From contig NZ_JAFRSC010000007.1 in assembly GCF_017427765.1 (NCBI RefSeq), forward strand, positions 1 to 40,319: a DNA stretch of 40,319 bases, written 5' to 3'. The translations under genes and the position numbers were made by a program. Below are positions 16,559 to 24,983 of the stretch, in pieces (position 1 is the first letter of the stretch; each line of letters starts with the position of its first letter). Below the pieces are notes generated by a model that was given only the letters and a program-made list of their open reading frames with translations, searched no databases and was not told the origin of the DNA. This stretch comes from Methanobrevibacter sp. Its GTDB lineage: Archaea; Methanobacteriota; Methanobacteria; Methanobacteriales; Methanobacteriaceae.

Positions 16559-17380
16559 ATGAAATTTACTGATTATGATTTGGAAACTTTAAATAAATTA
16601 CAAAATATGGAATTAATGATTTTGAAAGATTTTATTAAAATATGTGCGGAAAATAATTTAAAATATTATATGTATGGAGGTTCGTTAATTGGGGTTATTC
16701 GCCATGAAGGTTTTATTCCCTGGGATGATGATATTGATGTAATAATGTTTAGAGAGGATTATGAAAAATTTAAAGAAATATTTTTATCTTCACATAGTGA
16801 AAAATATGAACTTTTATCTGATGAAACCTATGATGATTATTTCTTTTTATTTTCAAAAATAATCCTTAAAGGCACTAAATTTGAAGAATGGTGGGTTGAT
16901 CAAGTTAGTTTTAGTGTAGGGATAAATATTGATATTTTTGTTCTAGATTTTCTCTCTGATAATGATTTAATATGTTCTTTTCAATTAAACTCAACACGTT
17001 TTTTGAGAAGATTATTAGCAATTTCATCCATAAAGTTAGTTGATTATCCTCAACCAACTCAATTTGTTTCTAATGTAACGCATTACATTTTTGATTTTTT
17101 AAAAGTAAAACCAAGTCTTATCATTAATATTTGTTTAAAACTAGTTAATAGGCAGAAAAATACAAATAGAGTAACTGATATTACTACACGACGTCCGCAG
17201 ATTTATAATGTCGATGATTATGGAACTGGTATAAAAATGAATTTTGAGGGAATTGATGTTAATGTGCCTGAAAATTATCATGAAATATTAAAACAAATTT
17301 ATGGAGATTACATGAAATTGCCTCCTGAAGATGAAAGATTTAATCATATTACTGAACAACTAAGTTTTGGTGATTATTAA
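16559..17380 (+). CDS. LicD-family phosphotransferase
   Basis: This 273-residue protein carries the LicD signature at residues 40-61 (GGSLIGVIRHEGFIPWDDD, then DV), with the acidic cluster that binds metal. LicD enzymes transfer phosphocholine or related groups from a CDP donor to surface glycans; other members act on phosphoethanolamine or ribitol-phosphate. The upstream divergent gene encodes a LicC-like nucleotidyltransferase fused to a PLP enzyme, so donor and transferase are neighbours. The late segment (LPPEDERFNHI) is typical of the family's C-terminus. ATG 16559 has AGGTG upstream. The GT2 gene follows after 15 bases. The transferred group is not known; a non-choline amine is my best guess. 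Confidence 0.88.
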   Translation: MKFTDYDLETLNKLQNMELMILKDFIKICAENNLKYYMYGGSLIGVIRHEGFIPWDDDIDVIMFREDYEKFKEIFLSSHSEKYELLSDETYDDYFFLFSKIILKGTKFEEWWVDQVSFSVGINIDIFVLDFLSDNDLICSFQLNSTRFLRRLLAISSIKLVDYPQPTQFVSNVTHYIFDFLKVKPSLIINICLKLVNRQKNTNRVTDITTRRPQIYNVDDYGTGIKMNFEGIDVNVPENYHEILKQIYGDYMKLPPEDERFNHITEQLSFGDY

Positions 17381-17395
17381 TGGGCGGTGGATAGT

Positions 17396-18427
17396 ATGTA
17401 TAAGGTTAGTGTAATAATACCTATTTACAATGCTGAAACAACTATCAGAAAAGCAATTGATTCAGTTTTAAATCAAAGCATTGGTTTTGATAATATAGAA
17501 TTAATATTGGTTGATGATAAATCTACTGATGGAAGTAGGCAGATTATTGAAGATTATGCTAACAAATACAATAATATTAACGTTATTTGCTTGGATGAAA
17601 ATTCGGGGCTTCCTGGAAAGCCTAGAAATATTGGAATTGATAATTCAACATCTGAGTATATAATCTTTTTAGATGCTGATGATGAATATCTGCCTCATGC
17701 ATTAGAATTATATTATGATACAATTACTCAAGAAGGCTCCGATTTTGTTATGGGGTCTCATTTTTGGAATTTAGATGGTAATCTATTTAAAATGAACATT
17801 TTACATGATTGTGAGGATACTTCTGATTTAATTAACATTAATCCGTTCAAATCAGATAATAATTTTAGAATGCTTAGCCATGATCATATCGCTCCATGGG
17901 GTAAAATTTGGCGTAAAAAATTGTTGATTGATTATAATATTCGTTTTCCTGAAGATACTTTGGCTGAAGATACATATTTTTATTTTAAATTTCTGATAAA
18001 CTCTACTAAAGTAACATTGTTGCCTAATAATGAAAATTATATTTATTATACTGTTGCAAATAAGAAAACTGCGATTCATGGGCATGATTTGGCAAAATTC
18101 AATAGATATTTGGAAGGTTTTAAAATGCTCATGGATTTATTAGATGGTATCAATTGTCCTAAAGACGTAATTATTAGTGATAATTTAAGTAATTTGCTTT
18201 TGATTTTTTCAAATATTGATAAAAAATATAAAAAAGATGCAATAATGGCAATTTATGATTTTGAGCAAAGTTTAAATGAGGAAATACGGGTTCAAAGAAA
18301 AGAAATTGATTTATTAAATAAATTAATATTAAAAAAGCGATTTGGTATTGCAGTATTATTATCAAATATTTATTCATTTTTATATAATAATGAAACTATC
18401 AAAACAATTTACAGAAAATTTAGATGA
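17396..18427 (+). CDS. GT2-family glycosyltransferase
   Basis: This is a 343-residue inverting glycosyltransferase of the GT-A fold. VSVIIPIYNAETTIRKAIDS at the N-terminus, ILVDDKSTDGS, and the DxD motif in IIFLDADDEYLP (near residue 88) are standard. HIAPWGKIWRKKLL and LAEDTYFYFKFL match GT2 members that act on teichoic-acid-like or capsule glycans. The C-terminal 100 residues are basic and helical. A GTG start at 17387 is possible, but the GGCGGTGG stretch serves better as ribosome site for ATG 17396. It is co-transcribed with licD, so it probably builds the glycan that LicD decorates. Confidence 0.87.
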   Translation: MYKVSVIIPIYNAETTIRKAIDSVLNQSIGFDNIELILVDDKSTDGSRQIIEDYANKYNNINVICLDENSGLPGKPRNIGIDNSTSEYIIFLDADDEYLPHALELYYDTITQEGSDFVMGSHFWNLDGNLFKMNILHDCEDTSDLININPFKSDNNFRMLSHDHIAPWGKIWRKKLLIDYNIRFPEDTLAEDTYFYFKFLINSTKVTLLPNNENYIYYTVANKKTAIHGHDLAKFNRYLEGFKMLMDLLDGINCPKDVIISDNLSNLLLIFSNIDKKYKKDAIMAIYDFEQSLNEEIRVQRKEIDLLNKLILKKRFGIAVLLSNIYSFLYNNETIKTIYRKFR

Positions 18428-18499
18428 TGATTAATGTAAACTTATTTTACTTTAAAAGAACAAATTTATTTTTTATATTTATTTAGGAAATGGGAAATT

Positions 18500-19987
18500 A
18501 TGGCAGATAAAAATGAATGGGGCAGTAATCTTTCATTTATTTTAGCAATGATTGGTTCTGCAGTTGGACTTGGAAACATTTGGAGATATCCTTATGTACT
18601 TTACTCTAATGGAGGGGGAGCATTCTACATTCCATATATTGTGGCTATTCTTTTGATGGGAATGCCATTTTTGATTTTGGAGTACGGTGTTGGATATAAT
18701 TTTAAATCTTCTTTTGCAAAGGCAATTACAAAAATCAACTCCAAATTTGAATATTTGGGATGGCTATTGCCGGTTGCAGTATTTATGATTATGATTTATT
18801 ACTCAGCTATTTTGGGCTGGGATGGAATTTACATGATTTTAAGTTTCTTTAAGGGTTGGGGTGCAGATCCTAATGCTTTCTTTACAACAACTCTTTTGCA
18901 ATCTTCTGACTCTTATTTAGGTTTATTTAATTTCATTCCACTTATTGCTGTTGCAATGCTTGTCGGTTGGGTGATTATTTGGTTTATATCTCACAGGGAC
19001 TTGGAAGCAGGTCTTGGTAAAGTATCAAAAGTTTTAGTGCCGGCATTATTTATTATAATGGTTATCATTGTTGGATTTTCTCTGACTTTGCCTGGTGCGT
19101 CAATTGGGTTGGCTGAATTATTCAACCCTGACTGGTCTCTTTTATTGAACTTTAACATCTGGATGGCGGCATTTGGACAAATCGTTTTCTCATTGAGTTT
19201 GGGAATGTCTATTGCATTTACATATGCAAGTTACACCAAAGACGATGCGGATTTGATTACAAATACCATTTCAATAGCTCTTGCAAATTCACTGTTTGAA
19301 AACTTTGCTGCTTTAGGTGTATTTTCAATTTTAGGCTATATGTCACTTCAGTCAGGCACTGCAGTGGCAGACCTTGTAACTCAGGGAACCGGACTGGTAT
19401 TTATAGCATATCCTACAGTATTTAATGTGTTAGGTCAATGGGCAGTAATTTTAGGACCTCTATTTTTCCTGACAGTTTATCTGGCAGGTCTTACAAGCAT
19501 ATTGTCTACAATCGAGCCTTTATCATTTTCAATCCAAAACAAGTTTGGTCTTACAAGATCAAGGACAATGACAATATTGATTATTGTTGGTGCATTAATT
19601 TCAATGATTTATGCTACATCCTTTGGAGGATCCCTTTTAGGTTATGTGGATACATTCATCAACCAAATTGCACTTCTGTTTGGAGTTATAGTTGAGTGTA
19701 TTGTATTTGCGTGGGTATTTAAGGCAGAAAAATTAATTGAATTCTTAAATGCGAGAACAAAGACTATCAAGCTTGGTAAATGGTGGCTTGTCATTGTAAA
19801 ATATGTTCTTCCAATTGTTATTTCAATTGTTTGGGTTGGAGGAATGGTTGATGTTATCAACAACAGTACTATTGACCAGTTAAACTTTACAATATTCTCA
19901 GCAATAATTCTCTTGGGCGCATCATTAGTATTTACTTTGCTTCCGGCCAAAAACAATGATTGGGATAAAGCTGAAGAAAGAGTTTAA
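18500..19987 (+). CDS. Sodium-dependent transporter, NSS/SNF family
   Basis: This 495-residue membrane protein of the neurotransmitter:sodium symporter family imports an amino acid or related amine with Na+. The hallmark first helix contains GSAVGLGNIWRYPYVLYSNGG (residues 17-37), including the unwound sodium- and substrate-binding part. FYIPYIVAILLMGMPFLILE is helix two. About eleven to twelve helices follow, including FGQIVFSLSLGMSIAFTYASY (the helix six region). Length matches prokaryotic members. ATG 18500 has a GGGA-like site, and a strong terminator follows, so it is a one-gene unit. The substrate is unknown; tryptophan, tyrosine, alanine or leucine are typical of characterised relatives. 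Confidence 0.93.
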   Translation: MADKNEWGSNLSFILAMIGSAVGLGNIWRYPYVLYSNGGGAFYIPYIVAILLMGMPFLILEYGVGYNFKSSFAKAITKINSKFEYLGWLLPVAVFMIMIYYSAILGWDGIYMILSFFKGWGADPNAFFTTTLLQSSDSYLGLFNFIPLIAVAMLVGWVIIWFISHRDLEAGLGKVSKVLVPALFIIMVIIVGFSLTLPGASIGLAELFNPDWSLLLNFNIWMAAFGQIVFSLSLGMSIAFTYASYTKDDADLITNTISIALANSLFENFAALGVFSILGYMSLQSGTAVADLVTQGTGLVFIAYPTVFNVLGQWAVILGPLFFLTVYLAGLTSILSTIEPLSFSIQNKFGLTRSRTMTILIIVGALISMIYATSFGGSLLGYVDTFINQIALLFGVIVECIVFAWVFKAEKLIEFLNARTKTIKLGKWWLVIVKYVLPIVISIVWVGGMVDVINNSTIDQLNFTIFSAIILLGASLVFTLLPAKNNDWDKAEERV

Positions 19988-19997
19988 TTAATTTTTT

Positions 19998-20032
19998 AGG
20001 TTAGTTTGTCTAACCTCATTCTATTTTTTTTT
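19998..20032 (+). terminator. Hairpin plus T-tract after the NSS transporter
   Basis: AGGTTAG (19998-20004) pairs with CTAACCT (20010-20016) around a five-base loop. A run of nine T follows at 20024-20032. It lies 11 bases after the transporter stop codon. Confidence 0.8.
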
Positions 20033-20246
20033 AGTAATATTGCTTTCATCATGGAAAATTGCTTTTTAAAAGTAGTTAAATTTAAATAGTAGTCATTTCT
20101 ATGTTTAATCATATAGTAGCACTTCAGTTAATATCAAATATCTTTAATAACCTATGTATAATCATTGTTTCTAAATCCAATTATGTATTTGGCCAGATAT
20201 TCTATTGTTGATTTTAAGGAACTGATAATTAATTAATGGGATAAAA

Positions 20247-20570
20247 ATGTTTGATTATACAATTGAAGATGCACAAAGAATTTTGAAATCTTTTGATAGT
20301 TCTGAGTTAAGATTGGATAGTCATGTATTGGAAAATTGGTTTGAAAGAGATGTGGATTTTGACTATATATTTGAATGTTTGAGTGATAAAATGCTTTTAG
20401 GCATTTCAAAAACAATGGAAAATCGTTTTAAATTAATTTATCCTCATAAAAAACTCAAGACTAAAGATTTTTACATTATAATTGAGATAGATGACTTTGA
20501 AAAAATAACTGTTAAAACAGTTTATTCTTTTAGTAAAATGAGGAGGCGAAGAGATAATGAAAGAAAATAA
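20247..20570 (+). CDS. DUF4258-like small protein, putative toxin
   Basis: This is a 107-residue intact paralog of the broken gene at 46-356. RLDSHVLENWFERDVDFDYIFECL has the His and Arg pattern of the DUF4258 family (RelE-like fold), followed by a strand-rich middle (RFKLIYPHKK, DFYIIIEIDD) and a very basic tail (SKMRRRRDNERK) that could touch RNA. The DUF2283 gene starts inside its last codons (20557), with GGAGG just upstream, so the two are translationally coupled. This is the usual layout of toxin-antitoxin-like pairs, here with the putative toxin first. Ribonuclease activity is a family-based guess. Confidence 0.75.
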   Translation: MFDYTIEDAQRILKSFDSSELRLDSHVLENWFERDVDFDYIFECLSDKMLLGISKTMENRFKLIYPHKKLKTKDFYIIIEIDDFEKITVKTVYSFSKMRRRRDNERK

Positions 20571-20934
20571 TATTCAAGAAGTAATTTATAAATATGATTC
20601 CTTTTCTGATGTATTGGGCATTAAAGTCAATCATGAATTCCAATATGGCGAAACTGTCGAGATGGACGATGGTATTTTACTTGATTTTGATTTAAATAAT
20701 GTTCCAGTATCTTTAGAAGTATCCGATGCATCAAAAAGATTTAATCTTCCTAAAAAAAGCTTCGATGACATTGTCTTTTTTAAAATGGATGTTTGTGTGG
20801 AAGAAAAGTCCATTTCTCTTAATGCAGTATTTTGCGTGCTGGTTGATAACATTGAAAGCACACAAAATATGGAATCATTTGCAAGCAATATTAACCATAT
20901 TCCAAACATGGTTGTAAAATTAGCTTTAGTTTAG
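20557..20934 (+). CDS. DUF2283-like protein, putative antitoxin
   Basis: This is a 125-residue paralog of the protein at 356-718. The core reads YKYDSFSDVLGIKV, then GDGILLDFDLNN-type residues and VPVSLEVSDASKRF (about residues 51-64), which is the DUF2283 pattern. ATG 20557 lies in the overlap with the upstream gene and has GAGG in front. The C-terminal half (residues 70-125) is less conserved between the two copies. This may be where partner specificity resides. Its stop codon overlaps by four bases the stop of the minus-strand gene at 20931. The antitoxin role is inferred from gene pairing. Confidence 0.75.
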   Translation: MKENNIQEVIYKYDSFSDVLGIKVNHEFQYGETVEMDDGILLDFDLNNVPVSLEVSDASKRFNLPKKSFDDIVFFKMDVCVEEKSISLNAVFCVLVDNIESTQNMESFASNINHIPNMVVKLALV

Positions 20935-21140
20935 GTAAAATACTTATCTAAACTATTTTCATTATTTTCTTTTTTTTCTAAATTTATGGTGATTGTTCCG
21001 TTTGAATCTTCATGAATGACTTCTTTAGTATCATAAGTTTTCATTGTAGGTTCACTGGATTCGCTATAGTAAACCCCTACAATCAAACCTAGAATACATA
21101 ATAAAAATATAAGAAGTATTGTGGCATTTTTCATATCCAT
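20931..21140 (-). CDS. Small single-pass membrane protein
   Basis: This 69-residue protein has one hydrophobic segment (ATILLIFLLCILGLIVGVYY, about residues 6-25) and then a polar tail rich in E, N and K (ITINLEKKENNENS). That predicts an N-terminal anchor with an outside domain. A second ATG lies two codons in. No ribosome site is obvious, so the transcript may be leaderless. It resembles no family I know. Its convergence with the DUF2283 gene and its position beside other small surface proteins suggest a lineage-specific envelope protein. Confidence 0.55.
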   Translation of the reverse strand: MDMKNATILLIFLLCILGLIVGVYYSESSEPTMKTYDTKEVIHEDSNGTITINLEKKENNENSLDKYFT

Positions 21141-21236
21141 GATTTAATATTATTTTTTTTGATATATAAATTGATAGAAAAGTATTTTAATGGCATATGT
21201 TCATATTGTTACTGAAAGCTTAAAAGAGGTGAGAGT

Positions 21237-21596
21237 ATGAAAAGCTTTATTGTAATCCTTTTAGGGATTATCGTAGCATTGCTGGTCGTCGGCGGTGTTG
21301 TAGCATATTCTTTCATGGATGGATTAGGTGTTAATATGGAAAATATCGATTCAAATATAGAAAAAATAAATAATAAAGTAAGTAATGTCGCATCTTCTGA
21401 AAGTTCTGATTCTTCAAGCTCAGGCGATGGTGGCATTGTAAGTGAAATCGTCAAATTCAATGAGCAAAACGGTGAAGGATATTATCGTGAAGTGACATAC
21501 AAAGATGGTGGATTCAGGCAATATGATGCTGAATCCGGCAAACTTATAGGTTCTTCATATGGCTCAGATCAGGCAAATCTCCCAAGCTTGGAATGA
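21237..21596 (+). CDS. Small membrane-anchored protein of unknown function
   Basis: This is a 119-residue protein. IVILLGIIVALLVVGGVVAYSF (residues 5-26) is an N-terminal membrane anchor. It is followed by a coiled-looking stretch (NIDSNIEKINNKVSNV), a Ser/Asp/Gly-rich linker (about 53-66) and a short C-terminal domain with paired aromatic strands (GEGYYREVTYKDGGFRQYD). GAGGTGA precedes ATG 21237. The stop overlaps the ATG of the next gene (ATGA), so the two are translationally coupled. I recognise no family. A surface-exposed domain on a flexible stalk is what the sequence suggests. Confidence 0.7.
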   Translation: MKSFIVILLGIIVALLVVGGVVAYSFMDGLGVNMENIDSNIEKINNKVSNVASSESSDSSSSGDGGIVSEIVKFNEQNGEGYYREVTYKDGGFRQYDAESGKLIGSSYGSDQANLPSLE

Positions 21597-21886
21597 TTAA
21601 AATGATACTTAAAGATTTATTGAATCATTTCGAAATCAGCTGCGAATTTCCTGAGTATTTGCTTGAACTAACATTCAACGAGGTCTTTTTGGATGGAGAC
21701 CTAACAAAAACTGAAAATGATTATAAGATAGCTGTTACAACCCGCCAGGACGTTACACATCAGATGTTTTTAAAGCCTGATGATGATTATCCTGTTGTTA
21801 TAATGTCAATTCTTCCGAACGGAAAGTTGAATGGTATGAAGTTTGCCCGCAAAAAAGGGCAAGTAGCATATATTAATGAAGTATAA
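21593..21886 (+). CDS. Small protein of unknown function
   Basis: This 97-residue soluble protein is translated from an ATG overlapping the stop of the preceding anchored protein. A second in-frame ATG lies at 21602. It begins with a leucine-rich helix (KDLLNHFEISCEFPEYLLEL) and continues with strands (YKIAVTTRQDVTHQMF, YPVVIMSILPNGKLNG). No family is recognised. The coupled translation suggests it works with the upstream membrane protein, perhaps as a cytosolic partner. The reading frame itself is well supported by its codon pattern and spacing. Confidence 0.6.
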   Translation: MIKMILKDLLNHFEISCEFPEYLLELTFNEVFLDGDLTKTENDYKIAVTTRQDVTHQMFLKPDDDYPVVIMSILPNGKLNGMKFARKKGQVAYINEV

Positions 21887-21895
21887 TATGTTATT

Positions 21896-22498
21896 ATGAA
21901 TAAAAAATTGATTTTTGTAGTGTCTATTTTTTTAATAGTCATTTCAGTTTCATCAGTTTCAGCTGCTGATAATTCAACAGTTTTAACATCCGGGGATGAT
22001 AATCTCCTCCAGGACACTGAGGACGTTACAGACCAATATGTTAAAACAAAAATCGTGGCTGACCCGATCATTGGTGAGGATGGTGATTCAATCGATGTTC
22101 CTATTGAGGTTTTAGATGAAAATGACAATCCCGTAATGAATGGGACTGCTACATTAGTTATTGGTGAGATGCTCTACTTTAGTGAAGTTCAAAATGGTAG
22201 TGCAGTCTTTGAAAGTGTTTTAATCCAGGATGGAATGACAAAAGCAACATTCGGTTATATGAGTAATGAATATTATGATTCCTGTGATTTGGAAGTTATC
22301 ATCTACATTGTTCATGAAACCTACCCTGACATTCCAATTGACGATTCACCAGACGCTTCAAATGCAACTGCAGCTAAAAGTCAACCTAGTAGTGTCAAGG
22401 CCCTCACTGATTCTAAAGCAACTGGGAACCCAATTTTAGCAATATTATTATCTTTGATGATTGCTTCTTCAATGAGCATAATTAATCGTAAAAGATAA
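21896..22498 (+). CDS. Secreted Ig-like-domain protein with a C-terminal anchor
   Basis: This 200-residue protein starts with a clear signal peptide (KKLIFVVSIFLIVISVSSVSA, residues 3-23, cleavage before ADN). It carries one Ig-like/adhesin-type domain (about 45-140: DSIDVPIEVLDENDNPVMNG, TATLVIGEM, ATFGYMSNEYY). A Ser/Ala/Lys-rich linker precedes a C-terminal hydrophobic segment (ILAILLSLMIASSMSII) and a basic tail (NRKR), the layout of a cell-surface anchor. This is a small version of the adhesin-like proteins abundant in gut methanogens. It starts ten bases after the previous gene and probably belongs to the same unit. Confidence 0.7.
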   Translation: MNKKLIFVVSIFLIVISVSSVSAADNSTVLTSGDDNLLQDTEDVTDQYVKTKIVADPIIGEDGDSIDVPIEVLDENDNPVMNGTATLVIGEMLYFSEVQNGSAVFESVLIQDGMTKATFGYMSNEYYDSCDLEVIIYIVHETYPDIPIDDSPDASNATAAKSQPSSVKALTDSKATGNPILAILLSLMIASSMSIINRKR

Positions 22499-22593
22499 TT
22501 TTTTCTTTCTTTTTTTAAATACTCATTAAATAGTATTATATAATATTTAAACTAAAAATTATAATATAATAATTTAATAGTTTTGTTGATATC

Positions 22594-23325
22594 ATGAACA
22601 AAAAAGAGTTAATTAATGGTGGAAAAGTAAAAAGTGTATTCACTACCGAAAACGAAGATGAAGTCATCATCGAGTTTAGAGATGATATGACTGCCGGTGA
22701 CGGTGCAAGAAAAGAGGTAATGAACAAAAAAGGAGCTTACAATGCCATAATTTCTACTAAAATTTTCAAGGTTTTAGAGGAAAACGGTGTTGAAACCCAA
22801 TTCATAGACTTGCCTGAACCTAATGTCATGCTTGCAAAAAAACTTGAAATGATTCCGATTGAAGTGATTGTAAGAAACATTGCCACAGGCAGTTTAGTTA
22901 GAAAATATCCAATAGCTGATGGAACAAGACTTGATCCTCCGATTGTACAAATGGATTTTAAGGATGATGAATATCACGACCCTATGCTTAATGATTCCTT
23001 AATAAAAGCATTAGGTATTGCAACACAGGAAGAAATCAACATCTTAACTGAAAAAGCTTTAAAAATCAATGAAGTTTTAACCAAATTTTTTGCTGATGCT
23101 GGAATTATATTGGTTGACTTTAAAGTTGAATTCGGTAAGGATAAAGATGGAAACATTCTTTTAGGTGATGAAATATCTCCTGATGGTTGCAGATTATGGG
23201 ATAGTGAAACATTAGAAATGTTGGATAAGGAATTATTTAGAAAAGGTAAAGATGACGAAGTTATGGCTGCTTATATAGAAGTATATAACAGAATTATTCC
23301 TGATGATGAAAAATTTGATTTTTAG
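22594..23325 (+). CDS. purC: Phosphoribosylaminoimidazole-succinocarboxamide synthase
   Basis: PurC joins aspartate to CAIR using ATP, step eight of purine synthesis. The 243 residues begin with GGKVKSVFTTENEDEVIIEF (the ATP loop). FRDDMTAGDGARKE follows, then FIDLPEPNVMLAKKLEMIPIEVIVRNIATGSL and PPIVQMDFKDDEYHDPM. LLGDEISPDGCRLWD carries the SAICAR signature. Length is standard. No ribosome site is seen before ATG 22594, so the operon transcript may be leaderless; A/T-rich TATA-like stretches lie at 22535-22573. It is the first gene of purC-purS-purQ-cobA-glmS. Confidence 0.95.
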   Translation: MNKKELINGGKVKSVFTTENEDEVIIEFRDDMTAGDGARKEVMNKKGAYNAIISTKIFKVLEENGVETQFIDLPEPNVMLAKKLEMIPIEVIVRNIATGSLVRKYPIADGTRLDPPIVQMDFKDDEYHDPMLNDSLIKALGIATQEEINILTEKALKINEVLTKFFADAGIILVDFKVEFGKDKDGNILLGDEISPDGCRLWDSETLEMLDKELFRKGKDDEVMAAYIEVYNRIIPDDEKFDF

Positions 23326-23333
23326 GTGATTAG

Positions 23334-23600
23334 ATGTTATTTGATATTGAAGTGAAAATTTCTCTTAAAGACGGTATGTTAAACCCTGAAGCTACTCAAG
23401 TTGAAAGGTCTCTTGATTTATTGGGCTATGAAGTAAAAAATGTTAAAACTGTTGAAATCATCAAATTCCAGATGGAAGGCGAAGACAGAGAGACAATCAG
23501 GGAAAGTGTAGTTGACATGTGTGAAAGATTACTCTGTAATCCTGTAATTCATAATTACAAAATCAATGTTATTCCACAGAATATGGCTTGTGGTAAATAG
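23334..23600 (+). CDS. purS: Phosphoribosylformylglycinamidine synthase subunit PurS
   Basis: This small subunit (88 residues) of the three-part FGAM synthase PurS/PurQ/PurL used by archaea and Gram-positive bacteria bridges the glutaminase and the synthase. IEVKISLKDGMLNPEATQVERSL at the start and CERLLCNPVIHNYKI near the end are PurS signatures. GGTGAT precedes ATG 23334 by three bases. It lies between purC and purQ; purL is not in this window. Confidence 0.95.
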   Translation: MLFDIEVKISLKDGMLNPEATQVERSLDLLGYEVKNVKTVEIIKFQMEGEDRETIRESVVDMCERLLCNPVIHNYKINVIPQNMACGK

Positions 23601-23610
23601 AGGGATTTAA

Positions 23611-24255
23611 ATGAAAATTGGTGTAATTAGATTTCCGGGAACCAATTGTGACAGGGATGTTGCACAGGCCATTGAATTGGCAGGGCTCACTCCCGAATAC
23701 ATCTGGTGGAGTGAAGAAAACCTCACAGACTATGATGGTATTGTCATTCCTGGAGGATTTTCTTATGGGGATTACTTAAGGGCAGGAGCAATGGCTTCTA
23801 TTACTCCAGTAATCGATGGAATCAAAGCATTGGTAAAAGAAGAAAAACCTGTTTTAGGAATATGTAATGGTGCACAGATTTTAGGAGAAATCGGGCTTGT
23901 TCCGGGAATTTTCATAACAAACGAATATCCTAAATTCAATTGTGAATGGGTTGATTTGAAGGTTGCTACCAACAGAACTCCATTTACAAAAGCATTCAAG
24001 AACAATCAAACAATCAAACTTCCGATTGCTCATGCGGAAGGAAGGTTTTACACAGAAGACATTGATTTGATTAAAGATCAAGACCAAATTGTATTGCAGT
24101 TTGAAGGCAAAAATCCAAACGGTTCTATGGAGGCTATTACAAGCGTATGTGATGAATCTGGTCTTGTTTGTGCCATGATGCCTCACCCTGAAAGGGCTTG
24201 TGAAGAATTGTTTGGTTCCGATGATGGTTTAAACTTTTTTAAAGGATTTTTATAG
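23611..24255 (+). CDS. purQ: Phosphoribosylformylglycinamidine synthase subunit PurQ (glutaminase)
   Basis: This class I glutamine amidotransferase of 214 residues supplies ammonia to FGAM synthase. [20 protein letters not shown] at the N-terminus and [19 protein letters not shown] are typical. The nucleophile is Cys85 in [12 protein letters not shown]. The His/Glu pair is in [14 protein letters not shown] near residues 190-203. The gene follows purS by ten bases. Together with purS it needs PurL encoded elsewhere. Nothing unusual is seen. Confidence 0.95.
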   Translation: MKIGVIRFPGTNCDRDVAQAIELAGLTPEYIWWSEENLTDYDGIVIPGGFSYGDYLRAGAMASITPVIDGIKALVKEEKPVLGICNGAQILGEIGLVPGIFITNEYPKFNCEWVDLKVATNRTPFTKAFKNNQTIKLPIAHAEGRFYTEDIDLIKDQDQIVLQFEGKNPNGSMEAITSVCDESGLVCAMMPHPERACEELFGSDDGLNFFKGFL

Positions 24256-24263
24256 TGATTTAA

Positions 24264-24983
24264 ATGGTAGTTTATTTGATTGGTGCAGGACCTGGAGATG
24301 CTGATTTAATAACTCTTAAAGCTGTTAAAGCTCTAAACAAAGCTGATGTTGTTTTATATGACTATTTGGCTAATGAAGAAATATTGGCTCATGCTCCCGA
24401 TACTGCTGAAAGAATATATGTTGGTAAAAAGGCGGGCGAACATTATAAAACACAGGATGAAATTAATGAGTTAATAATTGAGCAAGCCAGAACTCATGAA
24501 AATGTAGTCAGACTTAAAGGGGGAGACCCTTTTGTCTTTGGTCGTGGTGGTGAAGAAATATTGGCTTTAATGGAACATGATATCAAATTTGAAGTTATTC
24601 CAGGCGTAACTTCTGCTATTGGAGCACCAACTTCACTGGGACTACCTGTAACTCACAGAGCAGTTGCAACCTCCTTAACTATTGTAACTGGCCATGAAGA
24701 TCCGACAAAAGCTGAAAGCCAAGTGCACTGGGATTATACTGCAGATACTTTAGTAATTCTGATGGGAATTGGAAATATTAAAGAAAATACTTCTGAAATT
24801 ATGAAATATCGTTCTGCCGATACTCCAGTTTGTGCAATTGAAAGCGGAACACTTCCAAATGAAAACCTGGTGTTCGGAACATTGGGTGATATTTCAGATA
24901 AAAAAATCAACACTCCAGCAATATTGATTATCGGGGATGTTGTAAACATGTATAAGGATATTTACGATTATCAAGGTGATTAG
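24264..24983 (+). CDS. cobA: Uroporphyrinogen-III C-methyltransferase
   Basis: SUMT adds two methyl groups from SAM to uroporphyrinogen III to give precorrin-2, the branch toward cobamides and coenzyme F430 in methanogens. [22 protein letters not shown] at the start, [16 protein letters not shown] (about residues 83-98) and [22 protein letters not shown] are the SUMT motifs. At 239 residues it is a stand-alone enzyme without a fused synthase domain. GTGAT precedes ATG 24264. Its stop codon is immediately followed by the ATG of glmS. Its placement among purine and amino-sugar genes has no obvious pathway logic. Confidence 0.93.
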   Translation: MVVYLIGAGPGDADLITLKAVKALNKADVVLYDYLANEEILAHAPDTAERIYVGKKAGEHYKTQDEINELIIEQARTHENVVRLKGGDPFVFGRGGEEILALMEHDIKFEVIPGVTSAIGAPTSLGLPVTHRAVATSLTIVTGHEDPTKAESQVHWDYTADTLVILMGIGNIKENTSEIMKYRSADTPVCAIESGTLPNENLVFGTLGDISDKKINTPAILIIGDVVNMYKDIYDYQGD

